64,000 nucleotides of DNA, from assembly GCA_018292915.2 (NCBI GenBank), contig JACVVK020000088.1, forward strand, positions 544,501 through 608,500, read 5' to 3'. This DNA is from Batillaria attramentaria. Lineage: Eukaryota > Mollusca > Gastropoda > Batillariidae. Made by a program: the position numbers and the translations under genes. The notes under the pieces were generated by a model. That model was not told the origin of the DNA and made no database searches. It was given only the letters and a program-made list of their open reading frames with translations. This document shows positions 1 through 9,855 of the stretch, in pieces (the stretch's first letter is position 1; every line of letters begins with the position of its first letter).

Positions 1-229
1 TCACTTTTATACTTTTGGCGTAAGCCGTACCTGATGAAAGTGCTGGTGAACACACTTTAGATCTCAAAATCGCTCCTACTATACATAGATAATGAGCCTG
101 GGGTGCCATAAAAAATATACCAAAAAAAAAATTAGAAAAATTCACTGCAGCCGTTATCGTCAGTTGACTCGAAAATTTGTACTCACAGCACATTTCCTCT
201 ACAAGCCACACGCCTCACAAACATCGAAG

Positions 230-660
230 AAGAGACGCACGCGCACTGACGTAAAGTAAGTGCGTCATGTTTGATTGACGTGATGCTGTTTTTTCTTGGG
301 GGTGTCTCGCCACTTTCTTTCCGAATTCCTCTGTTTGGAGACGTGGTGTATTTTACTTCTACTATGTCGCCATCTTCGTGCAATCGCAGAGAAGACACGG
401 GATATAACAGAATACAACTCCAATACTTTATAAACAGAATATGCACGGAGAACAAATTCATGAAAGAAGAAGAACCCAGAACGCTGTGCAGGGCTGCTTA
501 CGTACTGAACAGGTCAGATCCATCGCAGAAAAGGCACGCGCGCACTGACGCAAAAGTCAGTATCAGCGTCATTTTTCCGACGTCATGTTTGATTGACGTG
601 ATACTGGCATTTCTTGAGGATGTGTCGCCACTTTTTGGACGTTCTCTATGTGTAGACGGG
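230..660. repeat. Diverged direct duplication, period about 305 bp
   Basis: Two blocks share a run of similarity: one starts near 236 (GCACGCGCACTGACG) and one near 538. In both this is followed by CGTCATGTTTGATTGACGTGAT and then by TGTCGCCACTTT. The spacing is about 305 bp and the second copy has a small insertion. No coding signature is convincing: overlapping ORFs exist on both strands but resemble nothing I recognise. The rest of 1-1140 is unassigned. Confidence 0.6.
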
Positions 661-792
661 GAAAGCGGGAGTTTCATTGATGTAGTGTGCTTTGTTTTTC
701 CCACTGACTCTCACTCAATAGCATAGTAGAGTGAGAGAACACCACATAGGTCTCAATGGAGCACAAACGCGGCTCGCGCGAGTCTGTCTCGA

Positions 793-850
793 GTGTGTGT
801 GTGCGCGTGCGTGCGTGCGTGTGAGTGTGTGCGCGCGCGCGTGTGTATGT
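793..850. repeat. Alternating GT/GC purine-pyrimidine tract
   Basis: An almost uninterrupted alternation of G/T and G/C dinucleotides (GTGTGCGCGTGCGTGCGTG and similar). It is a microsatellite with potential to adopt Z-DNA. The potential is inferred from the alternation only. Confidence 0.8.
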
Positions 851-1140
851 CTGACATAACACATAGTTAGAAAACGTTCGCCGCGCAGACTTGTCTGTTA
901 AACATATTGGGTCGGTATTAATTCGATCTTTACACTGCGCACGCAGCAGCAACACTTCAATTTTCATGGGCCTGCTTTAATTGCAAGAACTGTATCAAAG
1001 TTATTACGCCAAATGTATTATGCGTCATCCCAGTGAGCAAAAACATCATAGATTTCAAAGAATACAACTTGACGTCGCTCTTCCAAAAACAAGATTGGTG
1101 TGACAGCCCGGTCAGTTGTTTCCATTCAGAGAGAGAGAGA

Positions 1141-1308
1141 GTGTTTGGGTGTTTGGGAGTTTAACGTCCTTTTCCACCACATAGGGTGATATCAAAGACG
1201 GGGCAACGATGAAAAAGCCAGCACAATATTTGGCCCCAGCCGGGATTCGAACTCACGACCCGAGCATTGGAAGTCCAACGCTCTACCGTTCGGCCACCCC
1301 GGCTCCCC
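1141..1308 (-). mobile_element. tRNA-derived SINE
   Basis: Read on the minus strand from 1307, the sequence begins like a tRNA: an A-box-like stretch TGGCCGAACGGTAGAGCG and a B box GAGTTCGAATCCC about 35 bases later, with a TCC triplet where an anticodon would sit. A non-tRNA body follows and ends near GGACGTTAAACTCCCA. A tRNA-like head, a unique body and a location beside a microsatellite are typical of SINEs. The body ending resembles molluscan V-SINE-type elements, but this is from memory and not tested. A functional tRNA gene is unlikely, since the acceptor stem does not close well. Confidence 0.75.
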
Positions 1309-1331
1309 GAGAGAGAGAGAGAGAGAGAGAG

Positions 1332-1404
<73 letters not shown>
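1309..1404. repeat. Compound (GA)n(GT)n microsatellite
   Basis: About 25 bases of GA repeats run directly into about 70 bases of GT repeats, immediately adjoining the head of the SINE. ORFs reading Cys-Val or His-Thr repeats through it are artefacts. The following stretch 1405-1913 is unassigned apart from an A/C-rich CAAACAAACAAG-like segment near 1625-1695. Confidence 0.95.
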
Positions 1405-1406
<2 letters not shown>

Positions 1407-1913
1407 ATACATGGCATTACAAAAGAACGACCGTGACGATAGCAGGTGATCAAATGGAAACAACATATTGGGCTGGTGGCCATCTTGTTTTTCCTTATCA
1501 TTGGTACACAGGGTTGTGAAGCCGCCACCTCTGATGACAGGAAGAATCAGTTGCTGCTGGACTAATCAAAAGTCACAGACATAAGCAATCGACTGTCATG
1601 AGACCATGGGAAAAGCGGGATATACAAACACAACAAGCAAACAAACATGCTCACAAACAAGCAAACGATTAAACAAACAAGCAAATAAACAAAAAGGCAA
1701 TCAAGGTGCTTGTTTATTTTATCAATGTCACTATGCGAAAGAAAAAAAAAAGGCATGCCTGTCCTCTCTTAAATCAGTAACAGGTATTTGTGAGCCTGGT
1801 GACAACGGGTGTGTTTTGTTCAAAACAAAAAACTGTTCTGCAAAAATATGCAAATTTGCATGCTATGCGCAGATGGGTGTTTTACGCTGCAAATATCTGC
1901 TCAAATGTTGCAG

Positions 1914-2110
1914 CTGCTGGATGGATCTGACTGCATTCTACTACGCCTTCGCGCTGCCTGTTGGCGTGATCGTGCTGTTTAATCTGGTCATGTTTGTTGT
2001 CATCATGGTTAGTCTGGTGCGGCGTCCAGAGGGACTGAGAAGTAATCGCAGTAAAAGCCAGACAGTGGAGACCAATGTTAAAGCTGCCTTCACAATTTTC
2101 ATCTTACTGG
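1914..2110 (+). CDS. Adhesion-type GPCR, exon with TM5 and start of TM6
   Basis: The open frame encodes a Cys-Trp, a Tyr-Tyr-Ala-Phe-Ala-Leu-Pro motif, a hydrophobic helix ending in LFNLVMFVVIMVSLV (TM5), a basic intracellular loop, and VKAAFTIFILLG (start of TM6). The exon probably begins after the TTGCAG acceptor at 1908-1913 and ends at the donor CTGG|GTGAGG at 2110/2111 (phase 1). Joined to the exon at 3391, the frame continues as LLGLTWIFGFLA, the hallmark TM6 of class B2 (adhesion) receptors. TM1-4 and the extracellular region are not seen here and should lie upstream of the window. Such receptors sit in the plasma membrane and signal through G proteins; the ligand is unknown. Family assignment is secure, subtype is not. 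Confidence 0.85.
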
Positions 2111-2152
2111 GTGAGGACCAAAATGTTACTTGGCACGAAAATAGTTCGACAA

Positions 2153-2211
<59 letters not shown>
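2153..2211. repeat. (GT)n microsatellite inside the receptor intron
   Basis: About 29 uninterrupted GT units lie 42 bases after the splice donor, so this tract is intronic. Reading through the donor into it creates a false Cys-Val ORF tail. Confidence 0.95.
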
Positions 2212-2213
<2 letters not shown>

Positions 2214-2362
2214 CGAGCAATCGTTGTCAATTTGTTTAATCGAATTGCATTCCGCCATCTTGACTACCTCCCGTACAACCTACTTACTAGTACTACTTTT
2301 GCCGTATGTGTCGCCTAGGACTTCACGTTAAGAATTCGTATCTTAAATCTGTTCCACATTTC

Positions 2363-2760
2363 AGATTCAGAAGAATTTTATTCAGGACCCCCTAGGGGCA
2401 TTGAATATTAATTACTCCATCCATAGTAAATGTTCACCATAAGGCGGAGAGCGAATATACACACATTCTTAAACCAAAAGCAAAAAATCATGAACCAAAA
2501 CAAAACAAAAACAGAAACTTAAACCACAAAAACAAAAACATAAAGCAGAGAAATTAATAATACGAACACTCACTGTTACACATGTTACCACCTTACAGAG
2601 TAACAACAGTCTCCAGCAAGTCAAATAAAGTCACAGTGACCACAACAAAGGAAAGCAAAAACAACAACCACCACAAAACAGCAACAAAAAAAAACAACAA
2701 CAAAAACAAAACCAAAAACCCACTAAGACTATAACAGGTACATGTGCGCGACTGTATCTT
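2363..2760 (-). repeat. Possible LINE/SINE 3' end and A/C-rich intronic DNA
   Basis: On the minus strand the segment ends GGTCCTGAATAAAATTC followed by TTCTGAATCTG, which looks like the 3' terminus of a retroelement with a short GAATCT-type tail. The stretch 2460-2720 is rich in CAAAA and AACAA runs. No coding potential is visible. The rest of the intron to 3390 is AT-rich and unassigned. Confidence 0.35.
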
Positions 2761-3390
2761 TGTCTCAATCACGGAACGTTCCTTTTTCTTTGAGCAAATA
2801 AAACATCACCAAATTTCAAGAACTCACCTACTGAACCAGTTTTTAAACGTCTGGTAATCTCATAGTGAACCTTTGAAATTATTATTCGTATTTTTTGTGT
2901 GTGCTTTTTTTTTTTAATTATTAAATTTTAGATTTTAAGTTATGTACATATCTTTTCAAATGCACGTTTTTAATGACACCTTTTAGAAAATGTTCTGGCA
3001 CCTCACAGCAGTGAGCTAAACTCATGATTTTGGGCGCATTACAAAGGGCTTAGAGCGTGAGTTTCAAACATGCTCACATGAAACCCACATTTTGTTTCAG
3101 TTTTTGAATTCTACAGTACAAATTGTGATCATTGTCAAAAACAGCCATTTCTTACCGCTACAAGTTCTGAATCACGCCTGGTAAGTGTAGCAGTTGGCAA
3201 AAAAACAAACCAACAAAAAAAAAAATGTGTGTACCTCGGTGCATGACTGGCCATCCCGTGCATACAGAACTTTTGCCACGCAGTCAGCATATATTAAACT
3301 TTCGTCTGCTGCGCCGTTGAGCCGCACTACTCCATGATAGGCCTGTTTGTAATGATGCAGGCAAACTGTACATACATTTGGTTTCTGCAG

Positions 3391-3767
3391 GTCTCACGTG
3401 GATCTTCGGGTTCTTGGCCATCTCACATGCGCGGCTAACGTTCCAGTACGTTTTCACAGTGCTGAGTTCGCTACAGGGCTTCTTCGTCTTCATGCTTCTA
3501 GTGGCGCGACGTCGGCAGTTTCGAGAGCAATGGAGAGTCCTGTGCTGTCGTCTGACTCGTCAGCCTCGCAGTCGACAGGTCACTCCGACCATCTCCAACT
3601 CCACGTCTTCCAATTCGTCTGGCGGTTCTTTCTCGTCTGCCAGCAACAGCAGCACCAAAACGCTGCGCAGCTTCCTCAGTCACGGTTATGGTAATGGGGG
3701 TGGGGAGGAAACAGAATCGGCCGGGAAGTGTAAGGTTCATCCAAGGCATTCTGCTAATCTTAAATAA
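3391..3767 (+). CDS. Adhesion-type GPCR, terminal exon (TM6-TM7 and C-tail)
   Basis: The exon follows a good acceptor (TTTCTGCAG at 3382-3390) and starts in phase with the donor at 2110. It encodes LTWIFGFLAISHA (rest of TM6), a short loop, then FQYVFTVLSSLQGFFVFMLLVA (TM7, with the conserved SLQGFF motif). A cytoplasmic tail of about 85 residues follows, basic at first (ARRRQFREQW) and then very rich in Ser, Thr and Asn, ending in SANLK before TAA. The tail could be a phosphorylation or arrestin region (inference). The exon is intact, with no stop or frameshift, unlike nearly every other coding stretch here, which argues that it belongs to a working host gene. Confidence 0.88.
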
Positions 3768-4090
3768 GGAAACCGGCGTGATTATAAAATGAACAGACTA
3801 TTTTTCGCTGAGCAATGAAAACGACCAGAACTCATGACTGAGGGCTTTGGACCAGTATTGGCAAGGGGAACCATCTCAAGCAAGATCGTCTCTGCGCTGC
3901 CTCATCCCGGCTACTCATCAAAGACTTTGGACAGATGGGGTGCATGTAAAGAGTCTAATATTTGTATTCACGAAAACATCTGAAAGGAAATATTGAGGCT
4001 TGAATACTGCTAAATGTGAATGGCAGACATATACTGAGAGGCAAAGTTCTGCACATTTTGTTGTTGCCAGTCACACATTGAGATACACAA
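3768..4090 (+). other. Probable 3' UTR / downstream flank of the receptor gene
   Basis: Non-coding, mixed-composition sequence after the receptor stop codon. No clear AATAAA polyadenylation signal close to the stop was seen, so the transcript end is not placed. Confidence 0.35.
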
Positions 4091-4480
4091 TCGCCAGGTC
4101 CAGTGGTGCTCCTCCGAGGTTCCGGATGGACTCCACGGAGGGCTAGGAAACAGTTTTGCAGGAAGATGAGGATGATGGTCTGATGAAGCTATGGAGGTTC
4201 ATGTGGTTTGCACTGTGGCCCTGTGTTTGGGACTGCGGGACAGGGCCGCATTCCACACTTGCTGTCATAAATATTCCGGCGTTAACCAGGCCTGTGAACT
4301 AAGGCACTTGTAAGGCACCGGCAGTGTAATCATCCACATCATGAGAAGTGTCATACCAAGGGAAGCATCCCCAAAGTCGCACCCATGAAGTGTTGTACAG
4401 CCTCCCCACTGGGTCCACCCGCTCTGGGCTGGGCTTCGGCTGGGTCCCACCTGGGTCTCCCGGCCTATTATCCATGTGCT
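4091..4480 (-). mobile_element. Old copy of the long tRNA-headed SINE found at 46.9 kb
   Basis: The block starting CCAGTGGTGCTCCTCCGAGG and continuing through GGACTGCGGGACAGGGCCG, CCGGCGTTAACCAGGCC, ATCCACATCATGAGAAGTG and CCCACCTGGGTCTCCCGG matches, with substitutions and small indels, the insertion at 46897-47408. Both lie with the tRNA-like head at the right, that is on the minus strand. This copy lacks the poly(T) run and clear target-site duplications, so it is older or truncated. It explains the short ORFs here. Confidence 0.75.
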
Positions 4481-5994
4481 ACGGGCGCCTGTGGCATGCC
4501 GGTTGTCAGTACTTACGTATTGAGAATTACATGGACATCTGAAGTACATAAAACCACTATCGGTCGGCACACTGATTAAGGGGGCAGTTGAACCGATTTT
4601 TACCCACCTTGATGTGAGACTTCCGGTGTGAGAGCACCTTGGTTATGCAGAACTTTCTACCATGTCAGTCTTCAAAGCGGCTAAATAATGGTCCGTTTTA
4701 CTGCCAGAATCACACAGGGGCATCACGGGAAGTACGTCATCAGTGACATGGCCCGATCCCACCTCCAGCCTCCCCTGACGTCACCAGGAGGCATCTGTAT
4801 GTTGGTGTTAAAAATCTGTCCCACCCACAAATGCCCTGGGGCAAAACTGAATTGTGGGGAGCAAAATGTCATCCATGGGGTGCAGTTCCCTAATTGTACC
4901 TGACACGAGCGAGATCGAGCATATCTGGAATACGTTTTCAGTCGCATATTGCAGGGAAATCGCCTCGAAGCCAAAAACACGATAGGCCTGATTGCTACCT
5001 TGCAGCACCCCAGGAACACAACCTGATGTAAAGGTCTGTGCCTACAGGACAATGGATATACCTTGGTGTGAATGGGGATCACCAGATACAGAACTTTCCA
5101 CAAATTCCAAATGCTTGTCGTTTAACTGGATTGGGGCGATCAGACAATGTGCTTGATTTCTGTAAACCACAAGTAAACTATTGTTTTGGCGTTTGGCATC
5201 CGTTTTGCTGATAGACTACCCAAGAGTGACTTTTGGAAGTTTCATGAAGTTTAGAAACCTGTGGTTATTTTGTTGAAGCAGATGTGCAGAACGCTTGCCT
5301 CTCAGTATGCACGAGTACTAGGCACTTTTTCAAGGTATAACTGTGGAACATCCTTATCCTCGCTGATAACCCTTTCCAAAGTATCGCCAGACCTGAGGTT
5401 TTCAGCGTTATTTGTAATCGACTTTATCTATTGAACTTTGCAGGATCAGAACTACTGCCTTAAACTAACGTTGTAACCAGTTTTTAAAAGACCGCTTCTT
5501 GGCCTAATTTTGACACCAAGACCTCCACAAACATTTCCGCCGTTTGAAGGTATTTCCATGTTTCCATGTTCAAAACTGTGCAAACTTGTAGATTAGATAT
5601 CATTGTTTTAAGTTAGCAACATAAACGTTGGCATTGGTGAAAACGCAAATAAATTTTTTTTCTACCATTTCGCGTTGAATTTGTCTATGCTTCCAACGAA
5701 TGTAAGTCAGTAATGAGGCGCACGTATAATCAGCTCCGCAATACCACAGTGCAGGCTAACCGTACGACTTTTTGCCCTTAAATTTCACGGTTGTGCTTTG
5801 CTGGTGCACTTCAGGGACACCGTCAGCAAAAATGCCAAAATTTGATCAGGCTTAAAAGGGTGAAGCTGATTTACCCATGCGTGGCTCATTGGCCAATCAC
5901 AAGAAGTTGGATGGGAGACAGACTGGTCGAGGCGGAGTTCAGACTAGCTGTGAGTTTAGTCCTGTCCTGCAAGTCTGGAATTTCAGGTGTATAA
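4481..5994. other. Unassigned non-coding stretch
   Basis: I see no repeat, RNA gene or coding region that I can name. ORFs are short, overlap on both strands and show no family motif. Confidence 0.5.
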
Positions 5995-6060
5995 TTCAAT
6001 TCAATTCAAAAATACTTTATTTGTCCCTTTCGGGCAATTAAAAGGGGGCAATTAAGTATA
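5995..6060 (-). mobile_element. Retroelement 3' end with (GAATT)n tail, host of the foldback insertion
   Basis: On the minus strand the sequence reads CCGAAAGGGACAAATAAAG and then GAATTGAATTGAATT. This is the usual layout of a LINE/SINE 3' terminus: a polyadenylation-like AATAAA close to a short tandem tail. The foldback element starts directly next to it. Confidence 0.4.
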
Positions 6061-6061
6061 T

Positions 6062-6945
6062 GTCTTTGAGCCCCCGTGTCATTGGGCCCCCGTGTCATTG
6101 GGCCCCCCGTGTCATTGGGCCCCCGTCTCTTTGGGCCCCCGTCTCTTTGGGCCCCCATTTTTCAGTTACCATGTAGACGTTTCTCAAGCTTAGAAACTTT
6201 TGTGAACCTGGCAGGTATGAAATGTGCAAGCTCCAGAAGGATGAATTTTGAGTGCATGATCCATTATTAATGCAAAACAGGAAGAACATAGCGGGAGTCG
6301 AACTGACCCGCGTTTGAGCTTCAGGCACGATCACGTGCCAAAGTCCGAAGTAAATCAGTAAATCTATTCTTAGAGCGGCATAGGTAAGATCTCCGATCGC
6401 GACGGCGTTTTTTCGAGAAAACCTGACTGAGTTGGCTAGTTGTTGGTTTTTTCCCGCCAAAAAACGGACACCAACTTCTGCAGAAAAAGTGCATACCATT
6501 TTTTTTTTTCGCGAAAAAAACGTGGCATAGGCTAGATCCCCGATTGCGCACGAGTACCGGAGCCCAGACTGCCTTCTTGGTCGTGCCTGAAGTTCAAACG
6601 CGGGTCAGTTCGACTCCCGCTATTTTCTTCCTGTTTTGCATTAATAATGGACCATGCACTCAAAATTCATCCTTCTGGAGCTTCCACATTTCATACCTGC
6701 CAGGTTCACAAAAGTTTCTTAGCTTGACGTCTACATGGTAACTGAAAAATGGGGGCCCAAAGAGACGGGGGCCCAATGACACGGGGGCCCAGTGACACGG
6801 GGGCCCAATGACACGGGGGCCCAATGACATGGGGGCTCAAAGACATCATCCCGTTTTCTTACTAGTGTGGGGGCCCTATGACATGGGGGCCCAATGACAT
6901 GTGGACCCAATGACATGGGGGCCCAATGACACGAGGGCTCAAAGA
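6062..6945. mobile_element. Foldback DNA element with ~265-bp inverted arms made partly of 17-bp subrepeats
   Basis: The left arm (6062-6330) begins TGTCTTTGAGCCCCCGTG and contains several units of the form CCCCCGTGTCATTGGGC. The right arm (6581-6844) is its reverse complement and ends GGGGGCTCAAAGACA. The arms match along almost their whole length, including a common stretch near TTTTTCAGTTACCATGTAGACG and another near CATTAATGCAAAACAGG. After the right arm a further set of subrepeats (6865-6945) ends again in GGGCTCAAAGACA, so the right terminus is duplicated. The 250-base centre has a direct repeat (GGCATAGGTAAGATCTCC near 6374 and GGCATAGGCTAGATCCCC near 6525). No transposase is present, so it is non-autonomous. 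Confidence 0.85.
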
Positions 6946-7039
6946 CAAAACCCCATTAAAAGGTAGCCGGTAACCGGACGGGCAATGACTAATGATAAAC
7001 ATCAAACATCAACATTAAAAATTTACCCAGCTTAAGATT

Positions 7040-7912
7040 TCTAACACACGTAACATGTCTAATCACAATCACTCAACATCTTTAATATTAGTGTACCATT
7101 TTCTAAGACAGTGAAGGATCTAGGGGTATTCCTGGATGAGTGTCTCACAATGGATGCACAGATAAATCATCTGTAAAATTCTCTACATCCAAATTCGGAA
7201 ACTAAGCAAAATACGTCCTTTATTAACCATAGATGCAGCAAATAAACTTGCAACTTCATTCATTCTTTCTAGATTAGATTATTGCAACTCTCTCTTGGCT
7301 GGTTTACCTGATGACAAAATTCGCCGACTCCAGCGAATTCAAAATTGTGCTGCAAGACTAGTCTTGAAAAAAAGAAAACGGGAAAGGTCTACTCATTTAT
7401 TAAGAAGCCTTCACTGGCTGCCTATAAGAGCAAGAATTGAATACAAAGTATCAACCATTTGCCACAGAGCTTTCCATAGCAATGACTTACCCAGTTACAT
7501 ACTTGTGCCATATGCACCATCCGTCTTCGTTCTGAAAATTCAAATCTTTTGTCTGTACCTCGATATAAATTGCATAACTATGGTAGACGTACTTTTTCCA
7601 TTTTCGGTCCCCAAACTTGGAACAAGCTGCCATTATCTTTAAGATCAATAAAATCAGAAAGTTCATTCAAAAGCCATCTAAAAACTTACCTATTCAAAGA
7701 ATATTTGTAATGAAAAAGGTTCAGACAAGATCTCATTGAGTTTTCACTATCCTGACTGTTGATCTTTTGTCAGCTTTTCATTCTGGGGTATTCCTCGTTA
7801 TTGCATATTGCTTTTTGACTGTTTTATTGTCTGTTAAATTTTCGTTAGCGCTTAGAGCATGTAATCTTACATGAATATGCGCTTTATAAATAAAATTATT
7901 ATTATTATTATC
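7040..7912 (+). pseudogene. CR1/Rex-like LINE, 5'-truncated, reverse transcriptase C-terminal part and 3' UTR
   Basis: The block holds the typical end of a CR1-group ORF2: VKDLGVFLDE near 7110, then LSRLDYCNSLLAGLPDDKI near 7270-7310, RLQRIQNCAARLVLKKRKRE, LLRSLHWLPIRARIEYK and FGPQTWNKLP-type segments. The frame is broken several times (for example a stop after AQINHL and a deletion near 7500 that removes residues present in the copy at 45142). The 3' UTR contains GCGCTTAGAGCATGTAAT and ATGAATATGCGCTTTATAAA and ends in (ATT)n at 7895-7912. A 3' microsatellite instead of poly(A) is characteristic of CR1-like LINEs. At least six other fragments of the same family are in this window. Confidence 0.85.
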
Positions 7913-8034
7913 ATGTCATAACAAATCACATGTATATATATCACCATCATCCCAATACAACCAACCAGCAGCACTGAGAAATAAAACAAAACAAAACAAA
8001 ACAAAAAAAACACTACCAAAATATGATATAAATA

Positions 8035-8035
<1 letters not shown>

Positions 8036-8075
<40 letters not shown>

Positions 8076-8085
8076 ACACACACAT
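8036..8085. repeat. (AC)n microsatellite
   Basis: About 24 AC units with one interruption (ACCAC). It is preceded by an A-rich AAACAAAACAAAACA run at 7985-8010. Confidence 0.95.
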
Positions 8086-8123
8086 GCATACCCACCCACA
8101 GACACAAGACAACCTCCTACACT

Positions 8124-9089
8124 TCACAACTCATTAAGAAATGAAACAGCAGTGGGAATAAAGGAATGTTTTCTGCCATTGGTTTTGCATGCAGGGCATC
8201 TAAAACGCCGGCCAGACGGAAGGGTTTCAAAAAGGGGAAACAATGCATGGTTCTCGCGTGACAAAATACAACGTGCCTTTCTTTTTATTTGCTGCTTGCA
8301 GAACAGGGTGATATCTCTCTGTGTCTCTCCAATTATCTTCGAACTAACATAAACAATCTTCTGCAGGCTGTTCCTGTTTTTAACACTGAGGTTAAAATAC
8401 CAGCAAATGAATGAAAAACATAAAAAAACTTTCAATAAACGACTTATAGAACAGGTTTAAAATAGTTCTATCAACCGAAAAAGAATTTAACTTTCTCAGA
8501 AAGTACAGACGCTGCTGACATTTCTTAACAATTGCTTCAGTGTTATCGTCCCATCTGAGTTGCTCATCGAACACCGTGCCTAGGTATTTGTACTTGGTGA
8601 CTATTTCGACTTCTGATTGTTTTGACAGGACTGCTGGTATGTTTCCTGAAGTCAATTACTAACTCCTTGGTCTTGTTAATATTAAGTTGTAGGTATGAGT
8701 TGTCGCACCACTCTACAAAATCACGTAGTGCTGGGCCGTGTTCTTGTTCTGAGCCAAAAAGAAGTGAAAGCAGGGGCACTATGATCAGCAAATTTAACTA
8801 AGAACCTGTCTGCGTGAACACTGTCAGTATACAAAATGTATAGTAACGGTGAGAGACAGCAACCCAGGGGCGAGCCCGTATATGTTAATCGCATGTTAGA
8901 GACATCTCCGTTTACCAAAACATGTTGAGGTCGACAAAACAAAAAGTCAACTATCCAAGCAACCAACTGATTCCCAACATCAAAATCAGAAATAAGTTTT
9001 TGAGCATGAGGTTGCCTCAACGAAAATAATACCGATGTCAGGGTGCTATTTGACCTCGTAATGTGGGAGACATTCCGCGTAGTTTCCAC
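8124..9089 (-). pseudogene. Second CR1/Rex-like LINE, RT domain to C-terminus, multiply broken
   Basis: Reading the minus strand from 9089 there are, in changing frames: LISDFDVGNQLVAWIVDFL, a TGSPLGCCLSPLLYILYTD motif (RT motif B, usually PQGCVLSP), VKFADHSAP (motif C, where FADD has become FADH), LQLNINKTKELVIDFRKH, YKYLGTVFDEQLRWDDNT, KKCQQRLYFLRKLNSFSVD, and the C-terminal LPSGRRFRCPACKTNGRKHSFIP. This order matches the last two thirds of CR1/Rex-type ORF2 proteins. At least three frameshifts and the lost catalytic Asp make it inactive. It is a different family from the 7.0-kb copy. Confidence 0.85.
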
Positions 9090-9152
9090 TCCTGTCTACC
9101 ATCACCGAGCGGCATTGGCCGCACTATTCTGGGGGCAATCTTTTATTTATTC

Positions 9153-9252
<100 letters not shown>

Positions 9253-9289
9253 GCTCACAGGTCGTTCTGGGCTGTTTTCGCGATGTCTA

Positions 9290-9720
9290 GCATCCCACCA
9301 CTAAGACACCCGCAGAAAGTAATTCAAATGAGAAAGGGAGCATAAAATAAATTTCTCCCTTTTGGGGGGCTCACTTGTGTAAAGTTAGTCTGTGCAATAG
9401 GTCAAGGTCATTTAAGCTATTTGAAAATTTTACATTGGCATTCTCTCAGAATCTAACATACCAGAGGCATCAAACTTTTCATGATGATAGACATGGATAA
9501 CATCTTTACTGACATACCTGTATTTAATGACTTCGAGTCAAGGTCAAGGCCATCCAAGCTACATAGGCATTTTCTCAGAAACAAACATCAGAGGCACTAA
9601 ACAATGCATGATGATAGACAGCAATGAGAGCTATGTAGATATACCCTTTTGAATGACCTTGACTCAGTAAAGCTGTCGTGAATTTTAACATTATCATTTT
9701 CGCGAAAATTACAAATATAT
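9290..9720 (+). mobile_element. Degenerate copy of the Helentron-like tandem-repeat element
   Basis: Contains AGGTCAAGGTCATTTAAGC, TTTTACATTGGCATTCTCTC, AGAATCTAACATACCAGAGGCA, CATGATGATAGACATGGATA and GTCAAGGTCAAGGCCATCCAAGC, all of which recur in the 304-bp repeats at 32649-34150. A hairpin (AGAAAGGGAG ... CTCCCTTTT, about 9330-9363) resembles the terminal hairpin of the other copy. About one and a half repeat units are recognisable. No ORF. Confidence 0.65.
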
Positions 9721-9855
9721 GAGCCACAAAAGAAACGCAAATGCAGGAGTAGGTAGGGGTGAATAAAACTGAAGGCACTGTAGGTGTGCTGTGAGCATTT
9801 ATTCCGTGCGGCCATGAGTCAGCACTGGACCTAGCGTGCAGCACGTGAAAATCAG

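Noticed and set aside
1235..1307. Functional tRNA gene (TCC anticodon position)
   Set aside because: A and B boxes are good, but the acceptor stem does not pair well and a SINE body follows directly.
1161..1528. ORFs with Cys-Val, His-Thr or Arg-Glu runs on both strands
   Set aside because: They are translations of the (GA)n(GT)n microsatellite; the same happens at 2153, 8036 and 9155.
4348..5103. Coding genes in overlapping ORFs on both strands
   Set aside because: The first part is the old SINE copy; the rest shows no protein family signal.
6280..6330. tRNA-like T-arm (GCGGGTCAGTTCGACTCCCGC on the minus strand)
   Set aside because: Only a T-arm-like stem is present, duplicated in the foldback arms; no A box or anticodon arm.
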